Shown here: positions 17,920 to 27,164 of the stretch, piece after piece
How the letters are laid out: each line of letters opens with the position of its first letter
How positions within the stretch are numbered: position 1 is the stretch's first letter
NCBI GenBank assembly: GCA_007695145.1
Contig: REEI01000083.1
Coordinates: forward strand, 1-64,000
Direction: 5' to 3'
Source: Saprospirales bacterium
GTDB lineage: Bacteria; Bacteroidota; Bacteroidia; Chitinophagales; Saprospiraceae
DNA length: 64,000 bases
Made by a program: the position numbers and the translations under genes
Notes under the pieces: generated by a model
The model's database searches: none
Told to the model about the DNA's origin: nothing
The model's input: only the letters and a program-made list of their open reading frames with translations

Positions 17920-18837
17920 ATGTTTGAATCGATAGCTGCAGATTTAAAGAGAGAGTTCCGGCACGGCAACATGGTAACGCGCCTTATCCTTATTAATTTG
18001 GCTATTTTCATATTTATCAATATCCTCAAGCTTGTATTGAATGCTGCAAATGCGGGGGAGACTTCTTCATTCTACCTGACTGTACTGCACGGCCTCAGTA
18101 TTTCTGATAATTGGTGGCACAATGTTACACACCCCTGGGTTCCGATCACTTCCATGTTCTTGCACGAAGGTTTCTGGCACATTCTCTGGAATATGCTGTA
18201 CCTTTTTTGGTTTGGCCGAATTATCGGTGACTTTATCGGGGACAATAAGATTTTTCCGCTCTACCTCTTTGGTGGTTTAGCGGGTGGGCTTGCCTTTTTT
18301 GCTGCCTCAAACCTTCTTCCGATGTTTACCGCAGATGCTTATTTCGCGATGGGTGCTTCAGGGGCGGTTATGGCCATTGTGATGGCATCGGGCGTACTCG
18401 CTCCGGACTACCAGCTGCGATTGCTTCTTATAGGCACAGTCCGCCTAAAGTATGTGGTGGGCTTTATCATTCTTCTTGACCTGTTTTTTATTGCCAATAA
18501 TGTCAATACCGGTGGTCACTTTGCACACCTGGGAGGAGCTGCATTTGGTTGGTATTTTATCTACTCACTTCGACAGGGAGCGGATCTTTCCAAACCTGTC
18601 AACAGGATCATAGACCGATTTTTGGATTGGCTCTACAGCGATAAAAAAAGACCCCGGAATCGCAAACTCCAGCCTGTGAAAGGGGGTAGGGCCGCAGATA
18701 GTCTGCATAAAAAACAAAGACCTGCTGACCTTCAGGGCAGAGTGGATGAAATACTTGACAAAATTAGAGAATCGGGCTACGAAAGTCTCACCGAGGAAGA
18801 AAAGGAAATTCTCTTTCAGGCGAGTAAAAATGATTAA
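17920..18837 (+). CDS. Rhomboid-family intramembrane serine protease 2 with cytosolic tail
   Basis: 305 residues. Six-helix rhomboid core at about 18-225 with Ser147 in GASGAVMA and His203 in GHFAHLGG, plus HEGFWHILWNMLYLFWFG in helix 2. The remaining 80 residues are cytosolic; their last third (RVDEILDKIRESGYESLT, then EEEKEIL) matches the short helical domain seen at the end of many Bacteroidota rhomboids (DUF6576-like, from memory). The tail may recruit a partner or regulator. It is last in the mutL operon; no good terminator follows. Confidence 0.93.
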   Translation: MFESIAADLKREFRHGNMVTRLILINLAIFIFINILKLVLNAANAGETSSFYLTVLHGLSISDNWWHNVTHPWVPITSMFLHEGFWHILWNMLYLFWFGRIIGDFIGDNKIFPLYLFGGLAGGLAFFAASNLLPMFTADAYFAMGASGAVMAIVMASGVLAPDYQLRLLLIGTVRLKYVVGFIILLDLFFIANNVNTGGHFAHLGGAAFGWYFIYSLRQGADLSKPVNRIIDRFLDWLYSDKKRPRNRKLQPVKGGRAADSLHKKQRPADLQGRVDEILDKIRESGYESLTEEEKEILFQASKND

Positions 18838-19262
18838 GGCAATCGTTAGATTTAGGTGTCCCGGATAAAGATACAAATAAATTTTTGAGTCCATTTCCAA
18901 GCAGGGCTGTTGGCTTTTAGCGGTTAAATTTTGCTGTTGACCTTTACAGGCGCTTAAAATTATCCTCCAATATCTTTTCCAACCGGGCCTAAGTGATGAA
19001 AGATGAAAAAATCCTTGATGTAAGCCTTTGTTTTTTTAACAAGCGCAGATGGACCTCTAGCTGGTGGTTCTATTAGATTTTTACCAACCAACCCAAAAAC
19101 ATCTCTTGATTGAGTTTTGACTACAAGTAGTTCTCTCAAACAGCCATTTCTCCGCCAGCTTATTTTTTCCAAAAATCCTATCTTCACGGTTTAAATCAGT
19201 TGGGATTTATCCCTATTGTGGATCAAACTTTCATCAATCTTTAAAACAATAAACTTAACAAT
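18838..19262. other. Intergenic; one doubtful minus-strand open frame
   Basis: Separates the rhomboid operon from the tricorn-like gene. A 75-codon frame (GTG start at 19187, stop at 18960, minus strand) reads MKIGFLEKISWRRNGCLREL and continues with mixed composition. It is somewhat protein-like, but has no ATG, no recognisable family and no clear ribosome site, so I do not call a gene. Confidence 0.3.
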
Positions 19263-22200
19263 ATGATTATCAGGATTTTACTTTTATTCTTTTTTGCAGG
19301 AATGTTCTTGAGTCTGTATGGAAATGAGGACGAAGCCCGCTTGTTGAGATTTCCAGCTGCTTTTGGCGACCAGGTTGTATTCACCTATGCCGGGGATCTT
19401 TACACCGTGGAAAGGTCGGGTGGTGTAGCCCGAAAGCTCACCAGTCATCCGGGCATGAAAATTTTTCCGCGTTTTTCTAATGATGGGAGTATGATTGCAT
19501 TTACCGGACAGTACGACGGGAATACGGAAGTCTTTGTAATTCCTGCAGAAGGAGGAGTTCCGCGCAGGATTACCTATACCACCACGCTGGGGCGCGACGA
19601 TGTTTCAGACAGAATGGGTCCGAACAATATCGTTATGGCCTGGACTCCCGACGATGAACATGTAGTATTCAGGACCAGGGACAATAGCTTCAATGCCTTT
19701 AAGGGAAAACTCATGATGGCTCCCCTGAGTGGAGATCTCCCCGAACAGCTACCCTTTTCTGTAGCCTCGTGGTGCTCATTTACAGAAGATGGCTCCCAAC
19801 TTGTTATGAACAGGGTGTTTAGGGAGTTTCGCACCTGGAAATACTATCGTGGTGGTCAGGCCGATGATATTTGGATTTTTGATTTTGAGTCCGGTGAGAC
19901 AGAGAATATTACCAATCACAACTCTCAGGACCTCTTTCCAATGGCGCACGGAGACCGAATTTTCTTCGCATCCGATCGAGACAGAATAATGAATCTCTTC
20001 GCCTATGACAGAAGTACAGGCGAAACAACTAAAGTTACGGATTTTGATGAATATGACATCAAATGGCCCAATCTCAGCGGAGGACTGATTACTTTTGAAA
20101 ACGGTGGCTATATATATGTTTACGATATAGAAGCCGACGAACTGGAAAAGGTGGAAGTTCACTTGAGAGATGATCTCTCTCCGGGCCGAAACCAAAGGGT
20201 TGATGCCACCAAAAACCTTTACTCTGCAGCCATTTCTCCGGACGGAGCCAGAGCTGCATTCAGTGCAAGGGGTGATATTTTCACTGTTCCTGCTCAATCA
20301 GGAGTAGTGAGAAACTTAACTCAATCTTCAGGGGCGCACGATAGATTCGTAACCTGGTCGCCCAATGGAAAGTGGATCGGGTATATTTCAGATAAGTCGG
20401 GCGAGGACGAATTATACATCACTGCTGCAGACGGCAGTGGTCAAAGCCGGCAAATTTCTGATGATGGCGCACCCTACAAGTATGGAATGGTGTGGTCTCC
20501 GGACTCCAGATTGATTGCCCTCTCAGATCGCTCGCATCACTTGTACTACTACGATGTGGAAACAGGTGATCGGACGACTGTTATGCACAATTTAGATTGG
20601 GAGATAAGGGATTTCAGTTGGTCGCACGACAGTCGATGGCTGGCTTTTTCTTTCCCTAACCAGAGGGGCATGACCCAGATATACCTCTACAATCTGGAAG
20701 ACGGAGAAAGTTTTCCTGTGACGGACGAGTGGTACAATGCCGGCAGCCCTGGATTTAGTCTTGATGGAAAACATCTCTACTTTGTTTCACAGCGGGAATT
20801 CAATCCCATTTACTCTCAGAGCGAATGGAACCATGCATTTATCGATATGGGTAATTTGTTCGTGTTGCACCTGACCGATGAAACCTACTCCCTTCACAAA
20901 ATAAAGAATCACGAGTCTGAGATTGAGGATGAGAATGGAGAGGACTCGTCAAATAGCTCAAGTGAAGACGGGAAAGATGACAAGGTGGTGGTAGAACGCG
21001 AAGGAATTTTTCACAGGGTTGAAAATTTAGGGACTCCAGCAGGTAACTACTGGAACTTGCAGGTGGTGAATGATGGCTTGTTCTACAGTTATAGCGGTCA
21101 TAACAAGGGAAGTTCGGTTAAATTTCTAAAATTGGAGGACAAATCGGAGACAACGATAGGGTCTTTCAATGGGTTTACCATTTCTAATGATCAGAAAAAG
21201 GTATTGATACGCCAGGGAAGTAATTTCTTTATTGAAGACCTACAGAGAAGAGAGATCAAACCTGGCAATCAGTTGGACATGAGCGCAGTGGTCGTTCATG
21301 TAGACAAAAAAGAGGAGTGGTCCCAAATATTTTATGAGACCTGGCGACAGATGCGTGACTTTTTCTACGATCCAAACATGCATGGAGTTGATTGGGAAGC
21401 CATACGGGAAAAGTATGAGGTTTTTCTGCCACACATCAATCACCGCAATGACCTCACTTATATCATGGGAGAGATGATTGGTGAATTGAATGCAGGTCAT
21501 GCCTATGTCAATGACGGTGATCGCCCGGAAGTAGAGCGCACACCAATGGGGAAATTAGGTGCAGAATTTACAAGGCACGAATCCGGCTTTTACCAAATAA
21601 GCAGAATATTACCGGGAGCCAATTGGATGGATGGCATGAAATCTCCTTTGGCTGCAGTTGGAATCAATGTATCAGAGGGCGACTACATTCTGGCAATCAA
21701 CGGAATCTCCACAGCCGATCTACCCAATATATATGCCGGTTTAATAGGAACTGCGGGAAAAACAGTAGAATTGGTTGTATCATCAGAACCCAAGCCGGAT
21801 TCGGGAAGAAAGATTTATGTGCAGCCCATTTCCGACCAGTCCAGACTCTACTACTTGGATTGGATAAATAACAATATTGCAACTATTGACGAACTTTCTG
21901 ACGGTCGTATCGGATATATTCATGTACCGGATATGGGGCCTGGTGGCCTGGTGATGTTTGTGAGATACTTTTACCCACAATTGGCTAAAGAAGCCCTCAT
22001 TATTGATGTAAGAGGAAATGGCGGTGGCAATGTTTCTCCCATGCTCATTGAAAGACTGAGAAGAGAACTCGTATTTGGTACCACCTGGAGAAATGCAGAA
22101 AGAGCAGGTACACGACCTGCGCAAATTCACCTGGGTCCCAAGGCCTGCCTGATAGATCAATACTCTGCATCTGACGGTGACCTCTTCCCCTACCAGTTTC

Positions 22201-22514
22201 AATTTTATGGACTGGGACCACTGATCGGGCAGCGATCCTGGGGGGGTGTGATTGGCATCAGAGGGCCGCAACCATTTGTAGATGGTGCCGACCTTAGAAG
22301 GCCTGAGTTTGGACACTTCAATCCAGAGACAGGTGAATGGGTAATTGAAGGCTATGGCGTTGATCCCGACATTGAAGTAGTCAATGATCCTCATCTGGAA
22401 TTCCTGGGCAGAGATTTGCAACTGGAAAGAGCCGTAGAGGAACTTCTCAAAGAGTTGGAAGAAAATCCAACCAAGTTCCCTGAAATACCGCCTTTTCCAT
22501 TGAGAAATGAATAA
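19263..22514 (+). CDS. Tricorn protease homologue (S41 family, periplasmic)
   Basis: 1083 residues, with a signal peptide (1-20). Order: two beta-propellers built of WD40-like PD40 repeats (about 25-330 and 330-690; for example ISPDGARAAFSARGDIF, WSPDSRLIALSDRSHHLYYY in part), a helical C1 domain (WRQMRDFFYDPNMHGVDW), a PDZ domain (about 780-850), and an S41 C2 domain. Catalytic residues align with archaeal tricorn: His746 in LNAGHAYV, Ser970 in YSASDGD, and Glu near 1029 in IEGYGVDPD. Tricorn degrades peptides released by upstream proteases; here a periplasmic peptide-recycling role is likely. An acidic Ser-rich insertion (EDENGEDSSNSSSEDGKDD) near residue 560 interrupts the second propeller. 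Confidence 0.95.
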   Translation: MIIRILLLFFFAGMFLSLYGNEDEARLLRFPAAFGDQVVFTYAGDLYTVERSGGVARKLTSHPGMKIFPRFSNDGSMIAFTGQYDGNTEVFVIPAEGGVPRRITYTTTLGRDDVSDRMGPNNIVMAWTPDDEHVVFRTRDNSFNAFKGKLMMAPLSGDLPEQLPFSVASWCSFTEDGSQLVMNRVFREFRTWKYYRGGQADDIWIFDFESGETENITNHNSQDLFPMAHGDRIFFASDRDRIMNLFAYDRSTGETTKVTDFDEYDIKWPNLSGGLITFENGGYIYVYDIEADELEKVEVHLRDDLSPGRNQRVDATKNLYSAAISPDGARAAFSARGDIFTVPAQSGVVRNLTQSSGAHDRFVTWSPNGKWIGYISDKSGEDELYITAADGSGQSRQISDDGAPYKYGMVWSPDSRLIALSDRSHHLYYYDVETGDRTTVMHNLDWEIRDFSWSHDSRWLAFSFPNQRGMTQIYLYNLEDGESFPVTDEWYNAGSPGFSLDGKHLYFVSQREFNPIYSQSEWNHAFIDMGNLFVLHLTDETYSLHKIKNHESEIEDENGEDSSNSSSEDGKDDKVVVEREGIFHRVENLGTPAGNYWNLQVVNDGLFYSYSGHNKGSSVKFLKLEDKSETTIGSFNGFTISNDQKKVLIRQGSNFFIEDLQRREIKPGNQLDMSAVVVHVDKKEEWSQIFYETWRQMRDFFYDPNMHGVDWEAIREKYEVFLPHINHRNDLTYIMGEMIGELNAGHAYVNDGDRPEVERTPMGKLGAEFTRHESGFYQISRILPGANWMDGMKSPLAAVGINVSEGDYILAINGISTADLPNIYAGLIGTAGKTVELVVSSEPKPDSGRKIYVQPISDQSRLYYLDWINNNIATIDELSDGRIGYIHVPDMGPGGLVMFVRYFYPQLAKEALIIDVRGNGGGNVSPMLIERLRRELVFGTTWRNAERAGTRPAQIHLGPKACLIDQYSASDGDLFPYQFQFYGLGPLIGQRSWGGVIGIRGPQPFVDGADLRRPEFGHFNPETGEWVIEGYGVDPDIEVVNDPHLEFLGRDLQLERAVEELLKELEENPTKFPEIPPFPLRNE

Positions 22515-22565
22515 GGGGGAATTAGGTCAATCGCGGATATAGGAGCAAAACCTTTTATAAACATA

Positions 22566-22599
22566 ATGACAGGTCGGGATCGACTGCCCGGCCTGTCAT
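22566..22599 (+). terminator. Strong hairpin between the tricorn and CysQ genes
   Basis: A 13-bp stem with one G-T pair (22566-22578 with 22587-22599; ATGACAGGTCGGG against CCCGGCCTGTCAT) and an 8-base loop. It starts 52 bases after the tricorn stop and ends 14 bases before the CysQ ATG. There is no T-run, so it may end transcription, stabilise the upstream transcript, or influence translation of the next gene. Confidence 0.5.
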
Positions 22600-22613
22600 C
22601 AATGAAATAAATT

Positions 22614-23408
22614 ATGAGAGAACTGGTGAATGAAAAACTGGTGATTGAGGTGTTGAAAGTAGCCAGTGAAGCCATGCAGCAGATTGCCTCGATTTACAAT
22701 CATTCGGAAAATGTAGCTGTATCCCAAAAAGCTGATGGAAGTCCGGTCACTGCTGCTGATCACATTTCTAATGAAATCATTGCCAGAGGTCTCAAAAATA
22801 TCGACCCTGCATTGCCAATTATTTCGGAAGAGGGTCCCACTGTGCCGTGGGAGGATAGAAAAAATTATGATTTGCTTTGGATGGTGGACCCCATTGATGG
22901 AACTTATGGTTTCATCAATCGAACAGGAGATTTCTCTATCAACATTGCCCTAATTGCTGAACAGATGCCGGTTCTGGGAGTGGTAGCTACACCGGTAAAC
23001 CAAAGATTGTACTATGCCTATTCCGGTGGAGGGGCTTATGTCAATAACCGGGGAAAAGTTCGAAAATTAAGCGCTAGTCTTTTTTCCAGACAAGACAGGG
23101 AACTCAATTTTATCTGCTCCCCCACTCAAAAAATTGATGAAATCGACCATTATTTTCAAAAGTTTGAAAAACCAAAGATACAATTCAGAGGTGGGACCAT
23201 CAAGTTTTTGTTGCTAGCTGATGGAAAGGCGCACATTTACCCATGCAATAAGATCATAAACGAATGGGATACAGCAGCGGGACAAGTCATTTTAGAGGAG
23301 TCTGGCGGACTGGTACTTAGGGCAGACAATGATCAGCCGCTAAAGTACAACAAAACCGAACTGAAAAATCCCCCTTTTATCGCTTACGGGGATATTCAGG
23401 ACTTGTAA
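22614..23408 (+). CDS. CysQ-like 3'(2'),5'-bisphosphate nucleotidase / inositol-phosphatase family
   Basis: 264 residues, inositol-monophosphatase fold. Metal-binding motifs are present: SEEGP near residue 65, DPIDGTYGFI near 93-102, and the C-terminal EWDTAAGQVILEESGG. CysQ enzymes hydrolyse 3'-phosphoadenosine 5'-phosphate to AMP in sulfate assimilation. The DPIDGT variant and the length fit CysQ better than inositol monophosphatase, but substrate is not proven by sequence. The glycosyltransferase gene follows 11 bases downstream, suggesting co-transcription. Confidence 0.88.
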   Translation: MRELVNEKLVIEVLKVASEAMQQIASIYNHSENVAVSQKADGSPVTAADHISNEIIARGLKNIDPALPIISEEGPTVPWEDRKNYDLLWMVDPIDGTYGFINRTGDFSINIALIAEQMPVLGVVATPVNQRLYYAYSGGGAYVNNRGKVRKLSASLFSRQDRELNFICSPTQKIDEIDHYFQKFEKPKIQFRGGTIKFLLLADGKAHIYPCNKIINEWDTAAGQVILEESGGLVLRADNDQPLKYNKTELKNPPFIAYGDIQDL

Positions 23409-23419
23409 ACAGCTCACAA

Positions 23420-24523
23420 ATGGCTGATAAAGCTCCAATAATCATGCATTTGTCCACCGCGGTTAATTGGCGAGGGGGCGAGAATCAACTGGCACTCCTT
23501 TACAAAGAACTGGAGCGACTGAATGTAAAGCAGTTTCTATTTATGCCAAGAGGAATTGCATTCTCCACTATGGTTGACAAAGGTATAAAGCCTACCCATT
23601 TATTTTTCCGCAATCCCTGGTTGCTGATTGATGCTTTCAGAATAGCTGCCTTTGTCCGCAGAGAAAAAGTAACGCTTATCCACGCTCATGATGCAAAGGC
23701 GCACAGTCTGGTATATTTGGCCGGGCAGTTAATGAATTGTCCGGCACAGTGGGTTATCCACCGAAGAGTGGACAATCCAATCAGGAAAAACAAATTCACA
23801 AAGTGGAAATATCATCACCCAAACCTAAAAGTTATCATCTGTGTATCCAATCACATTGCAAGCCGGGTAAAAAAGGATTTCGCTCTTCAAAAAGAAGTAA
23901 TAACTATCCACTCTGCAGTAGAGATAAGGTCGAAAAAACCTGATCAATCCCTCCGAAAAACTCTCGGAATTCCCATTGAGGCAAAAATTGTTGGCAATAT
24001 TTCTGCTTTGGATTACCACAAAGATCCCATGCTTTTTATTGAGGTGGCGGAACAATGTATCAAGCGAATGAAGGACCTACACTTTGTTTGGATAGGTGGA
24101 GACTCCGGCCTCATGAATTCCTGTAGGGCTGCTATCAGAAAAAAAGAATTGGGTGACCGCATTCACCTGACGGGTTTTCTAAATAACCCCCAGGACTACT
24201 TAGTCGAGTTCGACCTTTTTCTTTTTACCAGTAAAACTGAGGGTCTGGGCACCACTTTACTGGATGCTCTATTGCACAGAGTTCCAGTAGTATCGGCCCC
24301 TTCCGGGGGTGCATCTGAGATCATACACGATAGAGTTAATGGACGCCTCGCAACCTCAAGAGACAAAAACGAACTGTCTTCTCTGGTCATAGAACTACTT
24401 GACAACAAACAAAAACTCCTTCCAATGGTAGACAAAGGAGAAACAATGGTTAAAGCCGAATTTAATCCGGTGCAAATGGCGGCAAAAACCCTCTCGGTTT
24501 ACCGGGCGATTGTTGAATCTTAG
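23420..24523 (+). CDS. Glycosyltransferase family 4 (GT-B fold)
   Basis: 367 residues, cytoplasmic. The N-terminal Rossmann domain contains the typical sugar-acceptor-side entry (MHLSTAVNWRGGENQLAL) and HAHDAKAHSL. The C-terminal domain has VGNISALDYHKDP, LTGFLNNPQDYL and the donor-binding region FTSKTEGLGTTLLDALLHRVPVV with the E-x7-E spacing used by GT4 retaining enzymes. It likely transfers an activated sugar to a cell-surface glycan or lipid precursor; acceptor and donor are unknown. It is separated from the CysQ gene by 11 bases and is not inside a visible polysaccharide cluster. Confidence 0.9.
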   Translation: MADKAPIIMHLSTAVNWRGGENQLALLYKELERLNVKQFLFMPRGIAFSTMVDKGIKPTHLFFRNPWLLIDAFRIAAFVRREKVTLIHAHDAKAHSLVYLAGQLMNCPAQWVIHRRVDNPIRKNKFTKWKYHHPNLKVIICVSNHIASRVKKDFALQKEVITIHSAVEIRSKKPDQSLRKTLGIPIEAKIVGNISALDYHKDPMLFIEVAEQCIKRMKDLHFVWIGGDSGLMNSCRAAIRKKELGDRIHLTGFLNNPQDYLVEFDLFLFTSKTEGLGTTLLDALLHRVPVVSAPSGGASEIIHDRVNGRLATSRDKNELSSLVIELLDNKQKLLPMVDKGETMVKAEFNPVQMAAKTLSVYRAIVES

Positions 24524-24644
24524 CCAGTTAAAAAAGCGCGGGTCCTTTTTTCGTCCTGAAAATGGAAGAAACTGCTTCAGAAGCTGGAGTAGATTAGTGG
24601 AGGGAACTGTTGAAGAAAGTATTTTTCAAAGCAAACTTAATCAT

Positions 24645-25094
24645 CTATTTGCTCACCTTATCCAGGAATCTAATCAAATCTTCTGCAGTAAAAATGCCCA
24701 CCAGTTCTCCGTCTGACAAAACAGGAAGGGCGTGGAATTTTCCTTTGGCAAATTCTCTAATTGCAGTCAAAATAGAGTCTTCCGGTGAGCAATGGACTAT
24801 TTCTTTTGTGAGGCAGTCTGCCGCTATTAGCTCGTCGTCCTGATTCCCAGATTCCGGACTTCTGCCCATTTCCATCATCATAGAAAACTTTCTCAGCAAG
24901 TCGTTGGCTGTCACAATTCCCTTTACTTGGTTTTCATCATTCACAATAGGTAAATGGTGAATTCTCAATTCATTGAACAATCGCGTGATGTGGCTCAAGG
25001 TAAACTCTTCCTTTCCAACCAGGATATTGGTAGTCATGAACTCACCTACCTTGTGAGCTTTCAAGACATCCCTAAATTGACTAGCTCTTTCCAT
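24645..25094 (-). CDS. CBS-domain pair protein
   Basis: 149 residues consisting of two CBS motifs (about 10-65 and 80-145), for example HHLPIVNDENQVKGIVTAND and HALPVLSDGELVGIFTAEDL. CBS pairs bind adenine nucleotides and act as energy or ligand sensors. There is no attached catalytic domain. It lies 19 bases downstream of the universal stress protein on the same strand, so the two probably form a stress-related operon. Confidence 0.92.
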   Translation of the reverse strand: MERASQFRDVLKAHKVGEFMTTNILVGKEEFTLSHITRLFNELRIHHLPIVNDENQVKGIVTANDLLRKFSMMMEMGRSPESGNQDDELIAADCLTKEIVHCSPEDSILTAIREFAKGKFHALPVLSDGELVGIFTAEDLIRFLDKVSK

Positions 25095-25113
25095 AGCTTA
25101 ACTATTGAAAAAT

Positions 25114-25986
25114 TTACTTAACAATTAGTGTTGGGAAAAAATTACCGGCAGATAAAACGCCCTCAGTGACGCTTCCCATCAAAAGGAGTTTGAGCTTCGA
25201 GTGTCCTTTCGCACCCATGACCACAAAATCGACATTTGAAGCTAGTGCATATTCTGTGAGGTAGTTTGAAACCCCGGGTACTCCCCTTGAAATAGCCTTA
25301 ATGGTAATTCTTTCAGCTTCATCTCCAAGCTGACTTTTAACAAAATTCCGAAGGCTATCCTCTATATTAGATTTTATGGTATTTCGGAATCGCTTTTCAG
25401 TCATACTCAACTTGTAGTAGCCCAGTGCTGGCATTTCATAAATATGCAGGGCGGTTACTTTGATCTCCGGGTCTGCCTCTGCAATTTGCATAGCCCTTTT
25501 TAAGGCAGTTGAAGAATAGGGTGAGAAATCAACAGGGACCAGTATATGCTGAAGGTTCTCGGGCCTGTCTTCTGGAATCACCAAACCATTGCAAACCACA
25601 TTGCGAACTAAATTCTTAGCCAGAACACCGTGTTTTTTAACTCCGGTTTTCTGGCCAATGATAACAATATCCGCCTTGTTTTTTTCAGCGCAATCAACCA
25701 GCTCAGCTAAGGGATCCCCTTTAGCCAAATGAAATTTAATCTCCTTATGGTCAAGATCAAAATATTCACCTACTTGAGATCGCATCCCCGACATTATTTC
25801 ATCCATTGCATTAACATTCAATGGAGCCCATACTTTTTCATCATCCGGGTATATATGAAACTTCTCAGGCAGCACATGTACAAAGGTCATCTGGCCAATA
25901 CTCAGATGGGCCTTATGGTCTTTCAGATACGACAATAACTTTCCATCTGAAGAAGTAAGGTCAATTGCAATTATAGCATGTTTCAT
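25114..25986 (-). CDS. Universal stress protein with two Usp domains
   Basis: 290 residues, two tandem Usp alpha/beta domains (about 1-140 and 145-290). The second carries the ATP-binding signature G-x2-G-x9-G-S in MGAKGHSKLKLLLMGSVTEG. In the first, the corresponding stretch (IGQKTGVKKHGVLAKNL) is degenerate, so it may not bind ATP. Tandem Usp proteins respond to starvation or redox stress. The ATG is preceded by an AT-rich leader, and the CBS gene follows. Confidence 0.93.
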   Translation of the reverse strand: MKHAIIAIDLTSSDGKLLSYLKDHKAHLSIGQMTFVHVLPEKFHIYPDDEKVWAPLNVNAMDEIMSGMRSQVGEYFDLDHKEIKFHLAKGDPLAELVDCAEKNKADIVIIGQKTGVKKHGVLAKNLVRNVVCNGLVIPEDRPENLQHILVPVDFSPYSSTALKRAMQIAEADPEIKVTALHIYEMPALGYYKLSMTEKRFRNTIKSNIEDSLRNFVKSQLGDEAERITIKAISRGVPGVSNYLTEYALASNVDFVVMGAKGHSKLKLLLMGSVTEGVLSAGNFFPTLIVK

Positions 25987-26110
25987 TTTAATGATTTTTT
26001 ATTCAAGGCCAAAGTACGCAATTCAAAACAACTTTCATAATGATCAATATCAATCAAGCTACTGATATATGTCAACTTTAGCTCCAATAAACAGATAGAA
26101 CTTTGTCGAT

Positions 26111-26491
26111 ATGAACAAGTTCAAGGCACATACAGGTATTTGGATTGACAAAAACAAGGCAGTGGTTGTCACCATGGACCGTGATAGATCTATTATCATC
26201 CCCTTATTTCCATCTCGTGAATCTCAGCCTAAGGCCCGCAATGGGAACGGATTTGGCAATATATTCCTCCGGGAATTTTTCTACAGGATATCCGAAGTGA
26301 TTCCCAAATCTGACTCAATCGTTCTTATCGGACCGGATCAAACTAAATTTTCGCTAAAGGAATACCTGGCTGAAACCCGGAACGATTTAACCATACTACA
26401 AACCAGGGTAGCCGGCCATTTGGGAACATCTGATATAATTTCGACTATTCGCTCATGTTTTTACCCTGCCAGAGAAGTAGGTAAGGTCTGA
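26111..26491 (+). CDS. Small GIWID protein, possibly release-factor-domain-like (baeRF-type)
   Basis: 126 residues, no signal peptide. It begins TGIWIDKNKAVVVTM, contains REFFYRISEVIPKSDSIVLIGPDQTKFSLKEYL (shown in two parts: REFFYRISEVIPKSD and VLIGPDQTKFSLKEYL), and ends with IISTIRSCF. The combination GIWID at the start, an I-x-GP-x-x-x-K in the middle and a C-terminal helix is what I recall from short bacterial proteins related to the middle/C-terminal domain of archaeal-eukaryotic release factor eRF1. Function is unknown. It is transcribed divergently from the Usp gene, 124 bases away, which hints at a shared stress context. Confidence 0.75.
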   Translation: MNKFKAHTGIWIDKNKAVVVTMDRDRSIIIPLFPSRESQPKARNGNGFGNIFLREFFYRISEVIPKSDSIVLIGPDQTKFSLKEYLAETRNDLTILQTRVAGHLGTSDIISTIRSCFYPAREVGKV

Positions 26492-26513
26492 TTTTAGGGT
26501 CCGGGTTGTTGAA

Positions 26514-27164
26514 TTAAAAAAGGGGTAGCCGATAATGTAAAGCATAGAAAAAAAGTATGTATTCTCCGTTTCTTATAGCATTTACATTGTCTCCAAAAAA
26601 ACGGTTGACGACAATATCTTGATTGGAGTAAACATTGGTTATATTTCCCATACCAAGCCCCATTGAAAGGCTGAAATTAGGCAAATCTTCATTAAAAACC
26701 AAGTCAAATTGCAAACCCCAGCCACTCAATTTGGAGTCAAGATGCCCGTCTATAATTTGAATGAAGTTTCCATTTGCCCTCTGCGTTTCAACTTCCCTGA
26801 AAGCCTTAGTTTTACGGTAGTTGTAGAACACTCCAATATGACCTGTAATCTTTTCCCTGTTGTAAACTTTCAACTGAAGAGACGGCCTTATTCTAAAACC
26901 TCTGGCTCTTTCAAAATCCCAATCAATCATATAAAACAGAACGGCCGATTCCAGACCAATATAGATAGGTTTGTACACTTTCAACCTCTGGCTTATTTGA
27001 ATGCCGGGATATTTGTTGAACAAGGCTGAAGGAGTAATTCCTAGTTGATATATTCCCGAAACGGCCTCGTATTCTTCTGTTTGTGAATCTGTATATTCTT
27101 GCCCAAATACCATTAGAGTATGACTACAGAGCGAAAATACAATGATTGAAAATCTGAGGATCAT
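26514..27164 (-). CDS. Outer-membrane beta-barrel-like protein
   Basis: 216 residues. A signal peptide (1-21, cut near VFGQ) precedes alternating hydrophobic strands ending in a C-terminal aromatic strand (FFYALHYRLPLF), typical for an outer-membrane barrel of about 8 strands. Motifs include YIGLESAVLFYMIDWDFE and GRGFRIRPSLQLKVY-like strands. No family name is secure. Its ATG overlaps the stop of the upstream LVIVD lipoprotein by 4 bases (ATGA), so it is translationally coupled in a three-gene operon. Confidence 0.78.
   Translation of the reverse strand: MILRFSIIVFSLCSHTLMVFGQEYTDSQTEEYEAVSGIYQLGITPSALFNKYPGIQISQRLKVYKPIYIGLESAVLFYMIDWDFERARGFRIRPSLQLKVYNREKITGHIGVFYNYRKTKAFREVETQRANGNFIQIIDGHLDSKLSGWGLQFDLVFNEDLPNFSLSMGLGMGNITNVYSNQDIVVNRFFGDNVNAIRNGEYILFFYALHYRLPLF

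Noticed and set aside
18960-19187. 75-codon minus frame with GTG start
   Set aside because: Mildly protein-like but no ATG, no ribosome-binding context and no recognised family; not called.
22229-22237. Run of seven G in the tricorn-like gene as a phase-variation site
   Set aside because: Inside an intact frame (SWGGV) with conserved sequence on both sides; no frame problem.
24530-24560. A-rich/T-rich hairpin after the glycosyltransferase gene
   Set aside because: Only an A6/T6 pairing around a GC core that does not pair; not a terminator.
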